This document shows positions 44,661 through 56,913 of a stretch of DNA of 64,000 nt, piece after piece (the first letter of the stretch is position 1; each line of letters starts with the position of its first letter). A program made the position numbers and the translations under genes. Source of the DNA: Gongronella butleri. Lineage: Eukaryota > Mucoromycota > Mucoromycetes > Mucorales > Cunninghamellaceae. The stretch spans positions 124,001 to 188,000 of the forward strand of contig JAIWZP010000034.1 of NCBI GenBank assembly GCA_025201375.1. The letters are read 5' to 3'. The notes below the pieces were generated by a model, which saw nothing but the letters and a program-made list of their open reading frames with translations, had not been told where the DNA came from and searched no databases.

Positions 44661-45267
44661 ACGCATCCAAGTCGTCTCTTCTTGTCTCCTCCGCGTTCTT
44701 TCCTCATGTCCTATTCAATCAACAAAATCACGCGCAACCATTTTTGTCTCTTTTTTTCTGAATTAAAAAAAAAAAAAACGTCCAACTGTGCCAAGTCATT
44801 GCTCAACTCACGCGCTCTTGTTTTTTTATTATTTTGGGGCCAGCAGGCCAGTGCCAAGAGTGAAAGAAGAAAAAGGGTTATGTGCGTAGCAAGGTGGCAT
44901 GATGACACGGAATGCGGAAAAAAAAAGGTCGCACGAAGACGCGTCCGCAGCGACGCGATCAAGGATAAAACCGGATGGTGCTTGGCTTGGGATACGGACG
45001 CGGCAGCTCCATCTTTGGCAATTGCACCTTGGCCATAACAATGGACAAAAAATGAACGAGTGAAAAGAAAAAAAGAAATAAAGAAATAAAAAAGGGGTTG
45101 AGTCCTGTTTTAAGCTTTGACGTTCTGAGGGCGCTGTTGCCAAGGCGGCCCATTTTGAGTTCGATCATCTGGCGAATTAAAATCCAGCTGGCAGCCCCAT
45201 CATGCATTTGCGCCATTTCGTTCCCTATATTCCCCCCCCCTTCTCTTTCCCCTTTTTTTGCTTTGAC
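44661..45267. other. Intergenic region, no gene seen
   Basis: A 607-nt gap between two plus-strand genes, with A/T runs and short open frames lacking domains. The C/T-rich end (45228-45260) leads into the phosducin-like start codon. Confidence 0.5.
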
Positions 45268-46161
45268 ATGGACGATCCCAACGCCGACACCGAGTGGAAC
45301 GATATCCTGCGCGCGCGCGGTATTCTGCCGCCCAAGGACGAGAAGTCTGTGGACGAAATTGAGGACTGGTTTGCCGAAACACTCAAGGCCAAGCAAGACG
45401 CCGAGAAAAGCCTGGACAACAAGACGCTCGATGAGCTTGATGAGCTGGAGGATGAAGAGGACGATCGCATCATTGAGGAATACAGGTAAAAAGGGAGCCA
45501 TTGGGAGGCCATGGGGAGATGGAAAGGTGAGCAATGGGGCATAAAAAGGTCTCTGACACGTTTTTTTTATAAACACAGGCGGAAGCGGCTACAGGAGATG
45601 CACGCCAGTGCCGCCAAGGAAAAGTATGGCGACGTGACGCAGATTTCCAAGCCAGATTTTGTCAAGGAAGTGAGCGAGGCCAGCAAGGATTGCTATGTGG
45701 TCGTGCATTTGTACCAAGACTCGTAAGGAAAAACTCCATGGAATGACCCATTGAGAAAAACGTGATGTTGATCTTTTTTTTTGAATTGGGTTCCCAGGAT
45801 CCCCATGTGCAAGCTGATGAACCAGCATCTGGCGGATTTGGCGCGTGAATTCAAGGCCACCAAGTTTGTCAAGATTGTCGCTGATCAATGCATCCCCAAT
45901 TACCCGGACCGCAACGTGCCCACGCTGCTTGTGTATGGCAATGGCGACATCAAGGCAAATCTCGTGGGCGCCATTCAATTCGGCGGCATGAACATGACCA
46001 AATCGTCGTTGCGCGCCATCCTCGCCCACCACGGCGCACTTCCGGCCGAAAAGGTCGTCGATCCCGAACAAGAACGCAAAAAGACCCTGTACCGCTCATC
46101 CGCCACGGCCGCGCTCAGCAGCGACGAGGAGGACAATGACAGCGATGATGGTTACTATTAG
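45268..46161 (+). CDS. PLP2: Phosducin-like protein (PLP2/PDCL3 group)
   Basis: Three exons (45268-45485, 45579-45722, 45798-46161) encode 241 residues. The start MDDPNADTEWNDILRARGILPPK matches the conserved N-terminus of the group, followed by an acidic helical region (DELDELEDEEDDRIIEEY). A thioredoxin-like domain spans about 90-205: YGDVTQISKPDFVKEVSEAS, VVVHLYQDSIPMC, FVKIVADQCIPNYPDRNVPTLLVY, IQFGG. The redox CxxC pair is absent, as expected. Members assist the CCT chaperonin in folding actin, tubulin and G-beta subunits in the cytosol; the yeast gene is essential. The acidic Ser-rich tail (SSDEEDNDSDDGYY) is a likely CK2 target. Confidence 0.93.
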
Positions 46162-46348
46162 ATTTTTTTTTTTTTGTGTACAGAATAATACGACGCGTTT
46201 CTTATTTTATGGAACGAATAGTTGGGGAATTCAAATGGAGGGGAGGAAGGATGCAAGAAAGGGAGGAGAAAAGGGGGAAGATGAGCAGATTGGAAAGGAG
46301 GGAGATGCAAAAAAAAAAAAAAAAAAAGATTAAGTGGAGGCACACGTT

Positions 46349-48500
46349 TTACGATTGTGGGCGCTTTTCATTGACGACGTAATGCTGGCCAGCAAATGTC
46401 CATTCGTCGCCATCGATTTGATGCTTGCGGTTGCGCACCGACGACGCGAGTTCGTCATGGAACGGCTGGTTGGGTGTTTTCTTGGGCTGCAAGGCAAACG
46501 ACCGCGATTGAATGCGATTGCGATGATCCTGAGCGCGTTTTGTGTCGTCCTTGTCCTGGGCGGCCAGCATCTCGTCATTCAGGGTCTGTGTCAGCCGATG
46601 GGTCAATGCGCTGTGCTGCTCATCCTGTGTCGTGCCTAGCCAAAACGCGGCCTCGTCGCGCTCAAGCTCGGCAAGCGACTTTGTCTCCTTGCCGCTGCGC
46701 CGCCCATGACTGCTCCGGCGCCGGGGACGCGTCGCCAATGGATCGCTGTTCGCCATCGCCGGCGCCAAGGGCGTCCTAGGCGCCAATGACCGTGGATTTG
46801 TCCGTGAAATCGCCGATGATGGCGAAGCCGCGCGTTCGTGGCCATCGCTCGACGAACCGTGAATCTCATCCCAAAACCGATTGCGCACACGGCTGCCATT
46901 GGGTGTCCTGAAATAAAAATAAAAAAAGAATAGGCAGAAAATAAGCAAATTGGCTCTCCATTTCCTTCCCCCCGCCTCCAGAAAAAGTGCGTGTGTCTTT
47001 ACTGGACGACCTGCGTTGACTTTAGCTTGGCCTTGGACAAATCGCCAAGCAGATTGTTCATCGTGGCGGCCTGGAAGAAAAAAAAAAGTAAAAAGCGAGG
47101 ATTCAGTCTCTCTTTTTCATTATCTTTCCCAAATGGCCGCTTTTGCTTACCTTTTCTGCTTCGTCGAATGGCGCGACGCGTCGGTGTTTGGAGGGTCGAG
47201 GCGATTCTGCGGGAGGCTGTGGCAATGGCGATGGTGGTCGCGGTGGTCGTTGGGATTTTGTAGATGAGATGGCGGGTGGTGGGGGCACGCGAATGTCGAC
47301 AGGATGGATGCGATTTTGCAATGGTGAGGGCGATGTGAGTCCGAGGGACGAATGGGCGCGTTTTGGGGGTCTTCTTGGGGATGATGCATAGGAGGCATGG
47401 CGGTCGGGCAATGTGTTGTCGTGGAACGAGGCACTTGTGCTGCGCAAGAGAGTGCGTCGCGGCGAAAGGCGGCTGTCTGGTGTGTTTGACGTTTTTGACG
47501 TGTTTGATGTATTCGACGGGGCTGGTGGGCGTGTGGGCGAGGCATAGCTGGCGAGGATGACGGACTGCTGCTTGATGACGGCCATGTCGCGCTGCAATTG
47601 GTCCAGGCGGCGCGATTCGTCGACCAGGCGGTCATGCAACACGGCCGACGGTGACCCAGGCGCCGTGACAGGCGAGTACGTACCACCACGGCTCGGCGAC
47701 GCCATGCCCGACGACGATGACGCGTATGGCGACGTGTACGACGCCGCAAGACGCGTGTCCGGCGTCATCGTCGCCAACGATGTGCGCCGCACAGGGCTGT
47801 CCATCCGCGCCCCCGAAGAGGCTTGCACAGCACGCGACCGTGAAGAGCGACGCGTGTGGTCCATGGGCGTGCTTGGTCGTCGTGGCTGACCATGATGTTG
47901 AATCGCCTGTTGCTGCTCTTGCGAACGAACCGGATGCCGCTCAGGCGTCCCCGGATGTGACGACGTGAGCGTGTCGCTCGTCAAGGACACCGCCTGCGAC
48001 CGCACAGAGCTGGGCGTCAACGTCATTGCCCTGGGAGGCGGATAATCCGGCACACGAGGTCGAGACCGAGTCGACCGAGAAGAAGGACTGCGAGAATAAA
48101 CATCTATTTTTGAAATAAAAAAAATGATCAGCGGAGGGGTATTCACTTTTTTTTTTGCATTTGGAGCCTCACCGGCCTCTTCTCGGTGTGTTGGTCTAGG
48201 CGCACGCACAGGCGTCGGCGACGCCACTTGTGGTTGCCGGTCTTGAGGCTGCACCGCTGTTTTCACCGTTGTATTGCCCTATTTTCATTGACAAAAACAA
48301 GAAACATGAGCCATCCGTTGCCGCTCGCTTTCAAGAAATAGAAGAAAAAAAAAAAAAACGTGTACCTGCGAGCGCCGAGGCGAAAATATGTTGCTGACAT
48401 AGTCATGGATGCTCTCAAAGTCCCTGTTGGCCGTGCGTCGGATCGTCTGGAGAACACCAAGCAACGGTGTGGCATTCTGCGACGAGGAGTCATCGGCCAT
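46349..48500 (-). CDS. Disordered Ser/Pro/Arg-rich protein of unknown function
   Basis: Five exons (48366-48500, 48173-48278, 47151-48103, 47003-47070, 46349-46907) encode 606 residues; all phases agree. I do not recognise the family. The N-terminal about 45 residues (TPLLGVLQTIRRTANRDFESIHDYVSNIF) may form a helix. The centre, to about 400, is dense in SP, TP and RR motifs, suggesting many phosphorylation sites for proline-directed kinases. One helical segment (about 195-220, DRLVDESRRLDQLQRDMAVIKQQ) could be a coiled coil. The last third has a conserved-looking block AATMNNLLGDLSKAKLKSTQ and ends with a structured region (EFAxxLG-type, DEWTFAGQHYVVN). Scaffold or cytoskeletal regulation is speculative. 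Confidence 0.72.
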
Positions 48501-51500
48501 GGCTCAAAAGAATAAAAAAAAAAAAAAAAAGAACAAGAACAAGAACAAAGACAAAAAAAAAAAAAAAAAACAGACGCGCCCTTTCTTATTTCTCTTTGTT
48601 TGCACCCCGAAAAAAAATGCAGCCTCCCCCTTTCACCGCGTCGGGCGCACAGGCAATTCCCGCCCTGTGCAACGATGCAATCAATTGGTTGCCATACATG
48701 GCCCAAATGCTGTTGCCAATGGATGCAAATGATCGACGTGCATTGTTGGGCCAATCATGCATACAAAATACGTCCTTTATTTGCAGCAATAATGCTGCCA
48801 TAGGCTAAATATATGCAAACCATAGATACCGCTTGCGCTCGCTGGACATCGGGTTATCATACGTGGGGTCCATCCTCAAGCCAAATGCCTTCAATTTCAA
48901 AAAAAAAAAAAAAAAAAAAATGCAGAAGCTGCCGCTCTCACAAATTCTGCTCATATCATACGCTGAAATTCACGGAAGGATTGCCATCAAACTTTGCCAC
49001 ATGGTTATTTTGATAGTATGTCTCTTTTCTATTTGAATCATTAAAATCCTGAGGTTTAGTAGAATGTTGCCGAGATAGCTGCAAAATGGCGTTATTTTCA
49101 CTAATTCGGCATTGGATAACCTACTACTTCTTGGATCGTGATGAGCCGTGTACTGTTCAAAAGAGACTCGCGTAATCGTCATTATACGGTTTGTTTCCGT
49201 CGCCGATGGATGGCCGTTGTATCATACGATTGCAAAAGGCAATCAAAAGGCAATCAAATGTTTTATCATATTCATTTTTAAACTTGATTTCTTCGACAAC
49301 GGCCAGCAAAAAGCATGGCTCTTCAACGCGTCAAAAAAGCAACAAGTTGATTCTCTATCGAACGACATCGGATTCATTGGCGTAAGATCAAAACTGACGG
49401 AGCAAACGTCGTTTTTCAACAATTCCTTAATTGCTGCAGTAGTATTTTTCTCGGAAACCGCCCAGGTGATCCTCAATTTTTAATCTAGAATCACTTCAAA
49501 ACAAGGGTCGGAGCGTCTCATGAAAGCATTTAGGCGAGTTTAGTTGGAGGTGGCCTACATAAAAATAAGTATCCAGAGTGACGCCAAACTTGCATACAAG
49601 AAGGATCCCATCGAAAAACAAAGAAATATGCCAAAAAAGAATTCGATCCATACAGTATTTTGCTCGTTGACGAGCAATAAAAAAGCAATTTTTGATTTTT
49701 CTTTCCGGGTGAATACCATGATACTCACGAAACACGCTCCAGCGCTACTCTAATGCTTCCACGAGATAGAGATGCAAGCATCAGACGCGCGTATTTAATG
49801 CAGGACATGGACGGCTAGTATGGTTTGAGACAAACCATCATCATCGTGCGTCAAAAATAGCGGAAAACGCGCTCCTTTTTGGATCGTAACTGTTTCGGCA
49901 AAATTCATTTAATGTTTACAGATCACCGGCATATTTGGATGCAATAAAGTAAATTATGCTCATTCAGAAGAATCCTGTTTCAAGGCGCTGCACTTACAGT
50001 AATTTTTGTCGAGTTAGCCTTGCTTGGGCTGAAATTTGACAGCAGAAGGCATGCATCTTTCGTAAAAATCAGATTATTGTTGACGCCTTGGTTTTACGGC
50101 ATTTCCGTCGATAAACAGTGTGCACTTATTCTGAATGTGAATGGCGTGGCGGTCCAACAACCTGGATTTTATGATACGGCTTGAAAATTGTCGACAAACC
50201 GACCCCCTAGGAAAATCCGTACTGTAAAAAACCCACGATTTTTCTAAATTCATTTGGCACGCCGTCAAGTACAGTAGTGAATGCAGCCACTCGAAACTTT
50301 GTCATTTAGACCTTTTTGCCGTCTCTTCAGAATAAACGTAAAATCCGGAGGTTGATCGGGCCGTCGACGAAAAAATCAACATTTGTCAATAAATTCACGT
50401 TTTCGGTCGTTGCACGACAAGTTGTGTCTCGATTGGGGTGAAAATTGCACGTGCAGAAAGATACGCGTCTGGGTGTCTTTTTATTTCTGTCTGACAAAGT
50501 CGATGCATGACCTCTGTGCGCTTGCAGCGCCTGAACAAACATTTCAATTTCATTTTTCTTGGCAATAAACTGGTCAACCTATGGTATCAAGCTGTTACAA
50601 AAATGCAGAAACTGATTCTTCGTCAGATGAATCCAGATTCACCGCTGCAAGTCCAAAACTGATTGAAAAATGCAAGTTTCTAAAATTCGAATTTGTTTGC
50701 CATTTTCTCGTGATCCATGAAGTCGACCTCCGATTTTTATTGCACATTTGCTTAGAAAGAGGGGGTCGAGGCATCTAATGACATGACTCTCAGGTCACCA
50801 GTGTGTTGGTTGCCAAACGGATTTGGATTTTTTGTCCGAGCTTGGACCTCTCAAGCGGGGGACCCTCCAGATGCATTTTGACCTGACCGACTACTTTTTT
50901 TCCAAAATGTGAAAAATTCCATCACGACCAAAAACCCATCGCAGCGCCACGAAACTTTGCCACATGGAGGATTTGGCTCTTCTCTTCTCAGAAAAAATTA
51001 AAACCTCGAAATTGACCAGCCGGGTCGGCGAGAAAATTGACATTGCTCTAAATTTTGGCTGGTGGAGCGACCAGAAACGAATTTTGGAAAAAATATTTCG
51101 CGGTAAAATCATGCTTCGATCACCGCTAAACTTTTCCACATGGAAATTCACCGCCTCTTTTGTCTGATAAAAAATAAAAACCAGAGGTCGATCAGGCCGC
51201 TGTTGAGATAGACGTGCACCGATTTCACGAATTTCTACAAATCCTATGCTAACCTCCACGAGTTTTGGTTGGATCGACTCGAAATCCATTATGCAATAAT
51301 TTTAGTAGCTCAAGCTTCAAATGAAATTTAAAAACCGGAGGAAGTCTACCGGGCCGTTGTCGAGAAATGCAACTTTTTCGCGGATCGCGGTTTTTCATGA
51401 AATTTTACAAATCCAATCTTAAACACTATTATAAACCGTGGTTGGATCGCCTCCAAAACTTTTAAATTATGATAGCCCATTTTGTTCCGTTTTTAAAAAG

Positions 51501-53408
51501 CTTCGAAAACCAGTGGTCAGTTGAGTTGTTGTGCAGATGAATCCAAAATGTCGACATTTTCACAAATTTAGCAGTGGCTCTCGAAATACAGTACTTTGTG
51601 GATCGCCATGAAACTGGCACTATTCAAAGGCTACACACTTGGATGTCATTTCTGAAATGTTTGTTTGCTCGATGATGCGTGAACTTTGTACACGCACTTG
51701 TGAAAGCCGTTCAAACATTACAAAATTTTCAACCTCGATGTTCTCAGTGACGGATTGGACAATACTGTACACGGCGCCTTTAACAAGTCGAAGGCATCTC
51801 GTGCATCTCTATCGAATGAGACCAGTTTCATCAGTGGATGGCTATAAAAACTCGCAGAGAAACCCCACTTTTTTCATCAAAATTTCTGATCGTGATTTCT
51901 TGACAACGGTCTAATAAACCTGTGATTTTTATTGCAGTTTTACCAACAAAAAGGGGGCAAAGCACCTAATGGGATAACTTCGGGCGCGTTAGCTTGGGCT
52001 TTAACTTTTTGCATCGGTCATTTCACCAGCCTGCAGCCCACTCAGCGCACAAAAATGCGCAAAATAAAAAAATACAAAAATACAAAAAAATAAAAAAAAT
52101 CCATGCAATCCACGTACCTTAATTTGGAAGTGTCAAACCTTAAATTTTTCCAAAAAAAATATTGCTCAAAGTAGGCAATAACCTTTCTTTCCGCTAAAGT
52201 TCACTTTTATTACTCGGGTAAACTTTTAGCACCTTTCCCCCCCTTTTTTCCTTCCTCTGAAAACATCTTAACTACTCAAACGACTCGACATATTATGGAC
52301 ATCGATGACACCGGGCCCCCTATAGGGGAGTGTCGTAGGGGGGTAAAACAGGGGATCAAAGTGAAAAAAAGTAAAAAAAACGATAAAAAAAAACAGAACC
52401 GGGATTCGTGATAAAAACGGGTTGGACTTTATTTCGACTATTGGGATGCAAGGCTTTTATACTATTTGAAGCGATAGCCATTTGATAAGAAATTACGATT
52501 ATTGACATACGCGACACGGGAGTGCCTTGCATCTCAAAACCCTTTTTTTTTTTTTTTTTGTGCGCACTTGGCTCTCCGTGTGTTTTGACGTGCCAAGTGC
52601 TCTTCCGTTATCTTGTGTTCATGAGCATCCATTATCGGTGACGTGTACATGCTTTATATGATTCATTCGCATGTCAATTGCTCATGATTTTGACGCGCCT
52701 CATTTTCGCGTATCATATCTTTTTTTTTTTTTTTTGAGAGTGAGGCAGTGCGGCACACTCCGCCTCACTTGGGCCATTTCAAATGCCGCGGCCTGATTCA
52801 TTGATCGCCGGCCATGCACTGTCGTATGAATTTAAATTCCCCTTTTTTTTTTTTTTTTATCATATCTTGTGCTGCCCACGTTCAGTGTGCCTGACACGCG
52901 GTCACACCTGTGTCTCTTTTCGTTTCTTTATTCCTCGGGGCTGCTTGACAATAAGGCTACTGGGCTGCTTATCTTTTTTTTTTTTTTTTTTTTTTTTTAA
53001 TCGCGCCTTTTGTCCCCGCCTGGCCAATGATTCGCGATGCCTTTTTTGTACATGTCAACGGCCACATTGACATGCACGTGCACCAGGTCGTGTGTGCCTG
53101 GGGAGACGGCTCCAGATGGCTGGCACCTGCATTGATTGATTTGATTTTTTTTTTTAATCGCCTGTTATCCAGGCAATTCGCGCCGCAGCCGGCACGTCAA
53201 TGCATGGCTACCAGCGCTTGACACTACAGGGAGACATCCTGGATCACCGTGGCAAAGCGAGGCCTTGGCTCGCGCCACGTCGTCCCCACGTCGCTCAATC
53301 GTCGAGCAGCTGCTGGCTTGACGCCAGCCTCCTCCAAGCAGATTTTTATCGATCCCAGCTACAGTATCAGAAAACCTGGATCAAACACCGTGCCACCATG
53401 TACTGTAC
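48501..53408. other. Gene-poor repeat island
   Basis: Nearly 5 kb without a supportable gene. 48,500-48,800 is the upstream region of the disordered-protein gene. 49,000-51,950 is built of decayed repeats (listed separately). 51,960-53,400 contains T runs of 17-22 bases near 52542, 52720, 52839 and 52977 and may be the 5' region of the Gag-like element. Confidence 0.55.
50293..51900 (+). repeat. Decayed tandem repeat, unit about 150-180 bp
   Basis: A phrase close to AAACCGGAGGTCGATCGGGC followed by CCGTTGTCGAGAAAAT recurs, diverged, near 50340, 50999, 51176, 51330 and 51507. Each copy is preceded by a GAAACTTTGCCACATGGA-like phrase and followed by a TTGGTTGGATCGACTCG-like phrase. Spacings between the last four are 177, 154 and 177 bases. 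Weaker relics occur near 49042, 7108 and 6000. No open reading frame is preserved. Boundaries are approximate. Confidence 0.6.
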
Positions 53409-54827
53409 ATGCAGAATCAGTTGCAACCCGATGCTGTTTTATTCGACTTTGGAGACAATCCTCCCTTGAAGCACCACACTGAGGCCTACAAGATGATTGA
53501 GGACAAGTATGGCCCATTTGTCGGCGACTGTGCCCGCCCTGTATCCAAGTATTATGGCTCGGATAAACGCCCCAATCTGATCATTGAGGTCAAATTCGCT
53601 GACAGAGCGACATCCTTCCGTGCGACTCAAGAAGGTTTGGTGCTCAATGGCCGCCAAGTGCCCGCCTACTCGACTGGCTCCTCGGGGGGCGATGTTGAAG
53701 CGCCGGTTTTAATCGTTTTGTCCCTGAGCCAGCTCACCGGGTGCAACAATGACGATGACCTCACGAGACGACTCCGAAGAGACCTCGCCCCCTATGGTGG
53801 AGTCGTATTGATCAAAAAAATCATGCAAGGGAAGTACTTCGAGGGCGAGGTCACGGTCACTTTGGACGCCACCCCACGCGGGGAATACACCTATGACACG
53901 CTCTCGACGCGATCCCTGTATCTCCCAAGCTTTGACATGCATGCCCCAGTTTGGTATCGATCGGCACCTAAACTCTGTCACCGCTGTCGCACAACGGACC
54001 ACCCTAGCGCCGAATGCCCACGCCTGAAGGGTGTCACGTGCTTCAAATGCGAAAAAAAGGGCCATTACCAGGCGAATTGCCCGGACAACAAACGCAGCGA
54101 GGACGCCATCCGCCTTGCCAATTACGAACGCGCCCGTGCCAACCTTGATCCCACGCCCAACAAGGAAGCCGCAGCAGCGGCCCTCGCCTCGCAACGACCT
54201 GCACCCTCGCCTTCCACGTCGGCCAAAACGACCATGATGACAAACGAATCGACAGCCGACAAGGCGAACCTCCAATCGGAGGCCGAAATGGAGGTGGACG
54301 CGCACACCACGACGCCCGACACTCCTTTGGCGGAAGACCCAGAGCAACATCCGCCGGTGACTGCTGGGGGAGTTGACGACGCCCACGATGGAATTGATGA
54401 TTCCATCCAAATCATCGAAAACGACGAGGATGACACTATGGGGGATCCCTCTTATAGAGGCCCTAGTGGCAACACCGCCGCCAACAACGCTCCCACGAAC
54501 TCGACGCGCGTTCTCCGCAAGACGAAATCGCGAGGCAACCTGAACGCGTCGCAAACGGCCCAACCCCCCAAGAAAGTGGATGGATCAGATGAAAACGACA
54601 GACGCACACGCGCCAAGACCTCTGCGGCCACGCCCATGGAGGAGGTCAACGATGCAACACCCGGAGGAAACGCAATTGGAGCCATTGACGGCCAGGCAGA
54701 CTCGTCAGAGACTGCCAACCCCACTCTTCTTCAACGAGTAGGGACCAATTGCGCAGCGTACGTTGAATTTTCCGGGATCAAATACCCCCGACCCCAGCTA
54801 CACCCAGGTTTTGGCCAATCACGATGA
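53409..54827 (+). CDS. Zinc-knuckle Gag/ORF1-like protein, C-terminus cut by a MITE
   Basis: A 472-residue frame with two CCHC knuckles of exact C-x2-C-x4-H-x4-C spacing (starting at about residue 190: CHRCRTTDHPSAEC, then CFKCEKKGHYQANC). The N-terminal half resembles the nucleic-acid-binding ORF1/Gag proteins of fungal non-LTR or LTR retroelements; the rest is acidic and Pro/Thr rich. Only residues 1 to about 450 belong to the original gene: from 54761 the frame reads into a foldback MITE, which supplies the last 22 residues and the stop. No reverse transcriptase, RNase H or integrase was found downstream, so this is a broken element or a domesticated Gag. The upstream end is uncertain. Confidence 0.7.
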   Translation: MQNQLQPDAVLFDFGDNPPLKHHTEAYKMIEDKYGPFVGDCARPVSKYYGSDKRPNLIIEVKFADRATSFRATQEGLVLNGRQVPAYSTGSSGGDVEAPVLIVLSLSQLTGCNNDDDLTRRLRRDLAPYGGVVLIKKIMQGKYFEGEVTVTLDATPRGEYTYDTLSTRSLYLPSFDMHAPVWYRSAPKLCHRCRTTDHPSAECPRLKGVTCFKCEKKGHYQANCPDNKRSEDAIRLANYERARANLDPTPNKEAAAAALASQRPAPSPSTSAKTTMMTNESTADKANLQSEAEMEVDAHTTTPDTPLAEDPEQHPPVTAGGVDDAHDGIDDSIQIIENDEDDTMGDPSYRGPSGNTAANNAPTNSTRVLRKTKSRGNLNASQTAQPPKKVDGSDENDRRTRAKTSAATPMEEVNDATPGGNAIGAIDGQADSSETANPTLLQRVGTNCAAYVEFSGIKYPRPQLHPGFGQSR

Positions 54828-55307
54828 AGCTGCAAATGGCGTTTTGCCGTTTTATATGTTTTCAAGGTCGTAGAAACTCATGGCGGTGTTTAAATTACAT
54901 GTCTATTTGCTGGGTTTTGAGTACTTAGAGATTTGGCTCAAATGCTGCGGTTTGCTCTAATGGAAGTACCTCAAAACCTGCTTAAATCGCCATTTTGTCG
55001 CACGAGTTCGATGTAAAATTTAATTTAGAATCGAATAAAGTTCTCACACGGTGTCCGTTAACTTAGTAAAATTTCGAGATAATTGCAATTTACGACATTT
55101 TGGCCGATTTTGATTTTTGGCGGTAAATGTGCGATTTTTTCACGTTTTTACTAAGAGAGCATGGCTCGAAAGTAACACCATTCGATTCCAAATCAAATTT
55201 TACATCCAGAGGCATCGCGTTGTAGCCTCTAAGTGCACTTCCTAGGCGTCTAGCAAGAGATTAAAACGTCTTTACCAGCCAAGTATTTGATCCCGGAAAA
55301 TTCAACA
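54761..55307. mobile_element. Foldback MITE with 24-bp inverted repeats and TA target duplication
   Basis: A 547-bp element. The left end (54762-54785) and right end (55283-55306) are exact 24-base inverted copies, flanked by TA at 54759-54760 and 55308-55309. Inside, 55009-55033 and 55181-55205 are again inverted copies with about two mismatches, and short GTACTTAGAG / CTCTAAGTGCAC arms also pair, so much of the element can fold back on itself. It encodes nothing obvious. It interrupts the Gag-like frame. TA duplication points to Tc1/mariner/pogo-type mobilisation. Confidence 0.8.
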
Positions 55308-55309
55308 TA

Positions 55310-55331
55310 CAGTAGGTTCTGGATATATCGG
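55310..55331 (+). repeat. Left terminal inverted repeat of the pogo-like element
   Basis: Twenty-two bases, CAGTAGGTTCTGGATATATC followed by GG, identical to the reverse complement of 58183-58204. Confidence 0.92.
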
Positions 55332-55800
55332 TTTCAAAATTTTTCATTTTTTTTGCTGCCGATATACGAAGTGCCTGCAAAATGCCGATATAGCCAGTTT
55401 CAGTCTGGGGCCATGCACTGTGCCTAAATCATATGGGCAAGAAGGTTAATACAGTATTGCTGCGTGTCATTGATGCCAATGTCGTGCAGTACAGTATGTT
55501 CATGCGCGAGGTCTTCATTAAATTATTTCATATTTGAATCAAACGTGTCAAATGCTATCCTCTTTTATACAAATCATTTTGCAAATGCAAAAATCGATCA
55601 AAATTAGCCGTACACGCGTTCATTAGCGTGCCTAGAGGCGAAATTTGTTCAAATCGCGTCAGATTTGAATCAAATGTGTCAAATAGAGCTCTCTTTCATA
55701 TGAATCATTTTGAAACAGGCATTGCCTGAGCATATTTCATGGAATATACAAAAAATTCGAAACCGGCCTTGTACTACTGTATGCGTATTACAATGCAATT

Positions 55801-56874
55801 TTATTGGATTTTTTTGAAGAACAAATCAAGGGATGTTTGGGTGCTAGTGGTTGCTGCTGCACGAATTTGCGCATCTTTGGCCTCTATCTTGGCTTCAATG
55901 GCAGCATAAATCGGAAAATCGAGAGGATCGTCAAGAGGAAGGCATGCAAGCGTCGTGGTGAGAAGTTGACGTTGAAGAGCCCAAGATGCCTTGCAGTCAT
56001 TGACATAATTGTCGTCCTCGAACTCAGTGGCAGGGTCAATTGGATTTGGGTCCGAATCATCCACGTCCTCGACAACTTGGAGCGCGTCCTCGTCCCTGGC
56101 CAAACGCTCCACTTCTCGGATGAGCTCCTCATTGTTCGGATCACCGAAAAGAGTTGCAAGGTCCGATTGGATCTGCGTGCTCACAGCAGCATCGCCGTCA
56201 TTGTCAGTCATGGGAGCAGCAGCGGCATCATTGTCATCCTATTAAAAAATTATAAATAATGACTTTTAACGCTGATTTTTCACGTGTCATCTTTCAGTGC
56301 TGATGTACCTCGGTGTCAGTCACGGCCTCGTCCTCGTCCTCGTCCACGCAATACTTCATCAACGTCGTTGTCTTGAAGCAGTTCTTGATCGTGGTGCTCG
56401 AAATTTCATTTTTTAAAATTTGAGATGTCCAAAGCATGGCCACATCCTGGTCAATCTTAAAAAGGGACTTGCGCAAGCCTTGTCCATACAAAATTGCTGC
56501 GCGGCGATATTGTTTAGATCTACAATAAATAAATGATGAACATCTAGCTACAATGTTAAAATGCCTGCGCATTAACATGTCTTACCGATAACGTTTTTTG
56601 TAAGCCGCAATAATACCCGCGTCTAAAGGCTGTAATTTGGAGGTGGTGTTGGGTGGCAAAAAAATGACTTCAACATTGTCGAGCTGGGGCAATGGCTTGT
56701 GACAACTTGCATTGTCCATAAGCAAGTAGCATTTTTCACCCTTGTGCTTGGCACCGCAAGCTCTGTCAATGACCTTGAGAATCTTGCGAAAAAACTCGTT
56801 GACCATCCACGCTTTGCTGTTATTGAAATAGCGGTATCCTCCCTTGGGTGCCCCTACGACATGTACAGCAATGT

Positions 56875-56913
<39 letters not shown>

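Noticed and set aside
53709..54563. 284-residue frame, minus strand
   Set aside because: Antisense to the Gag-like gene, which has real zinc knuckles on the plus strand.
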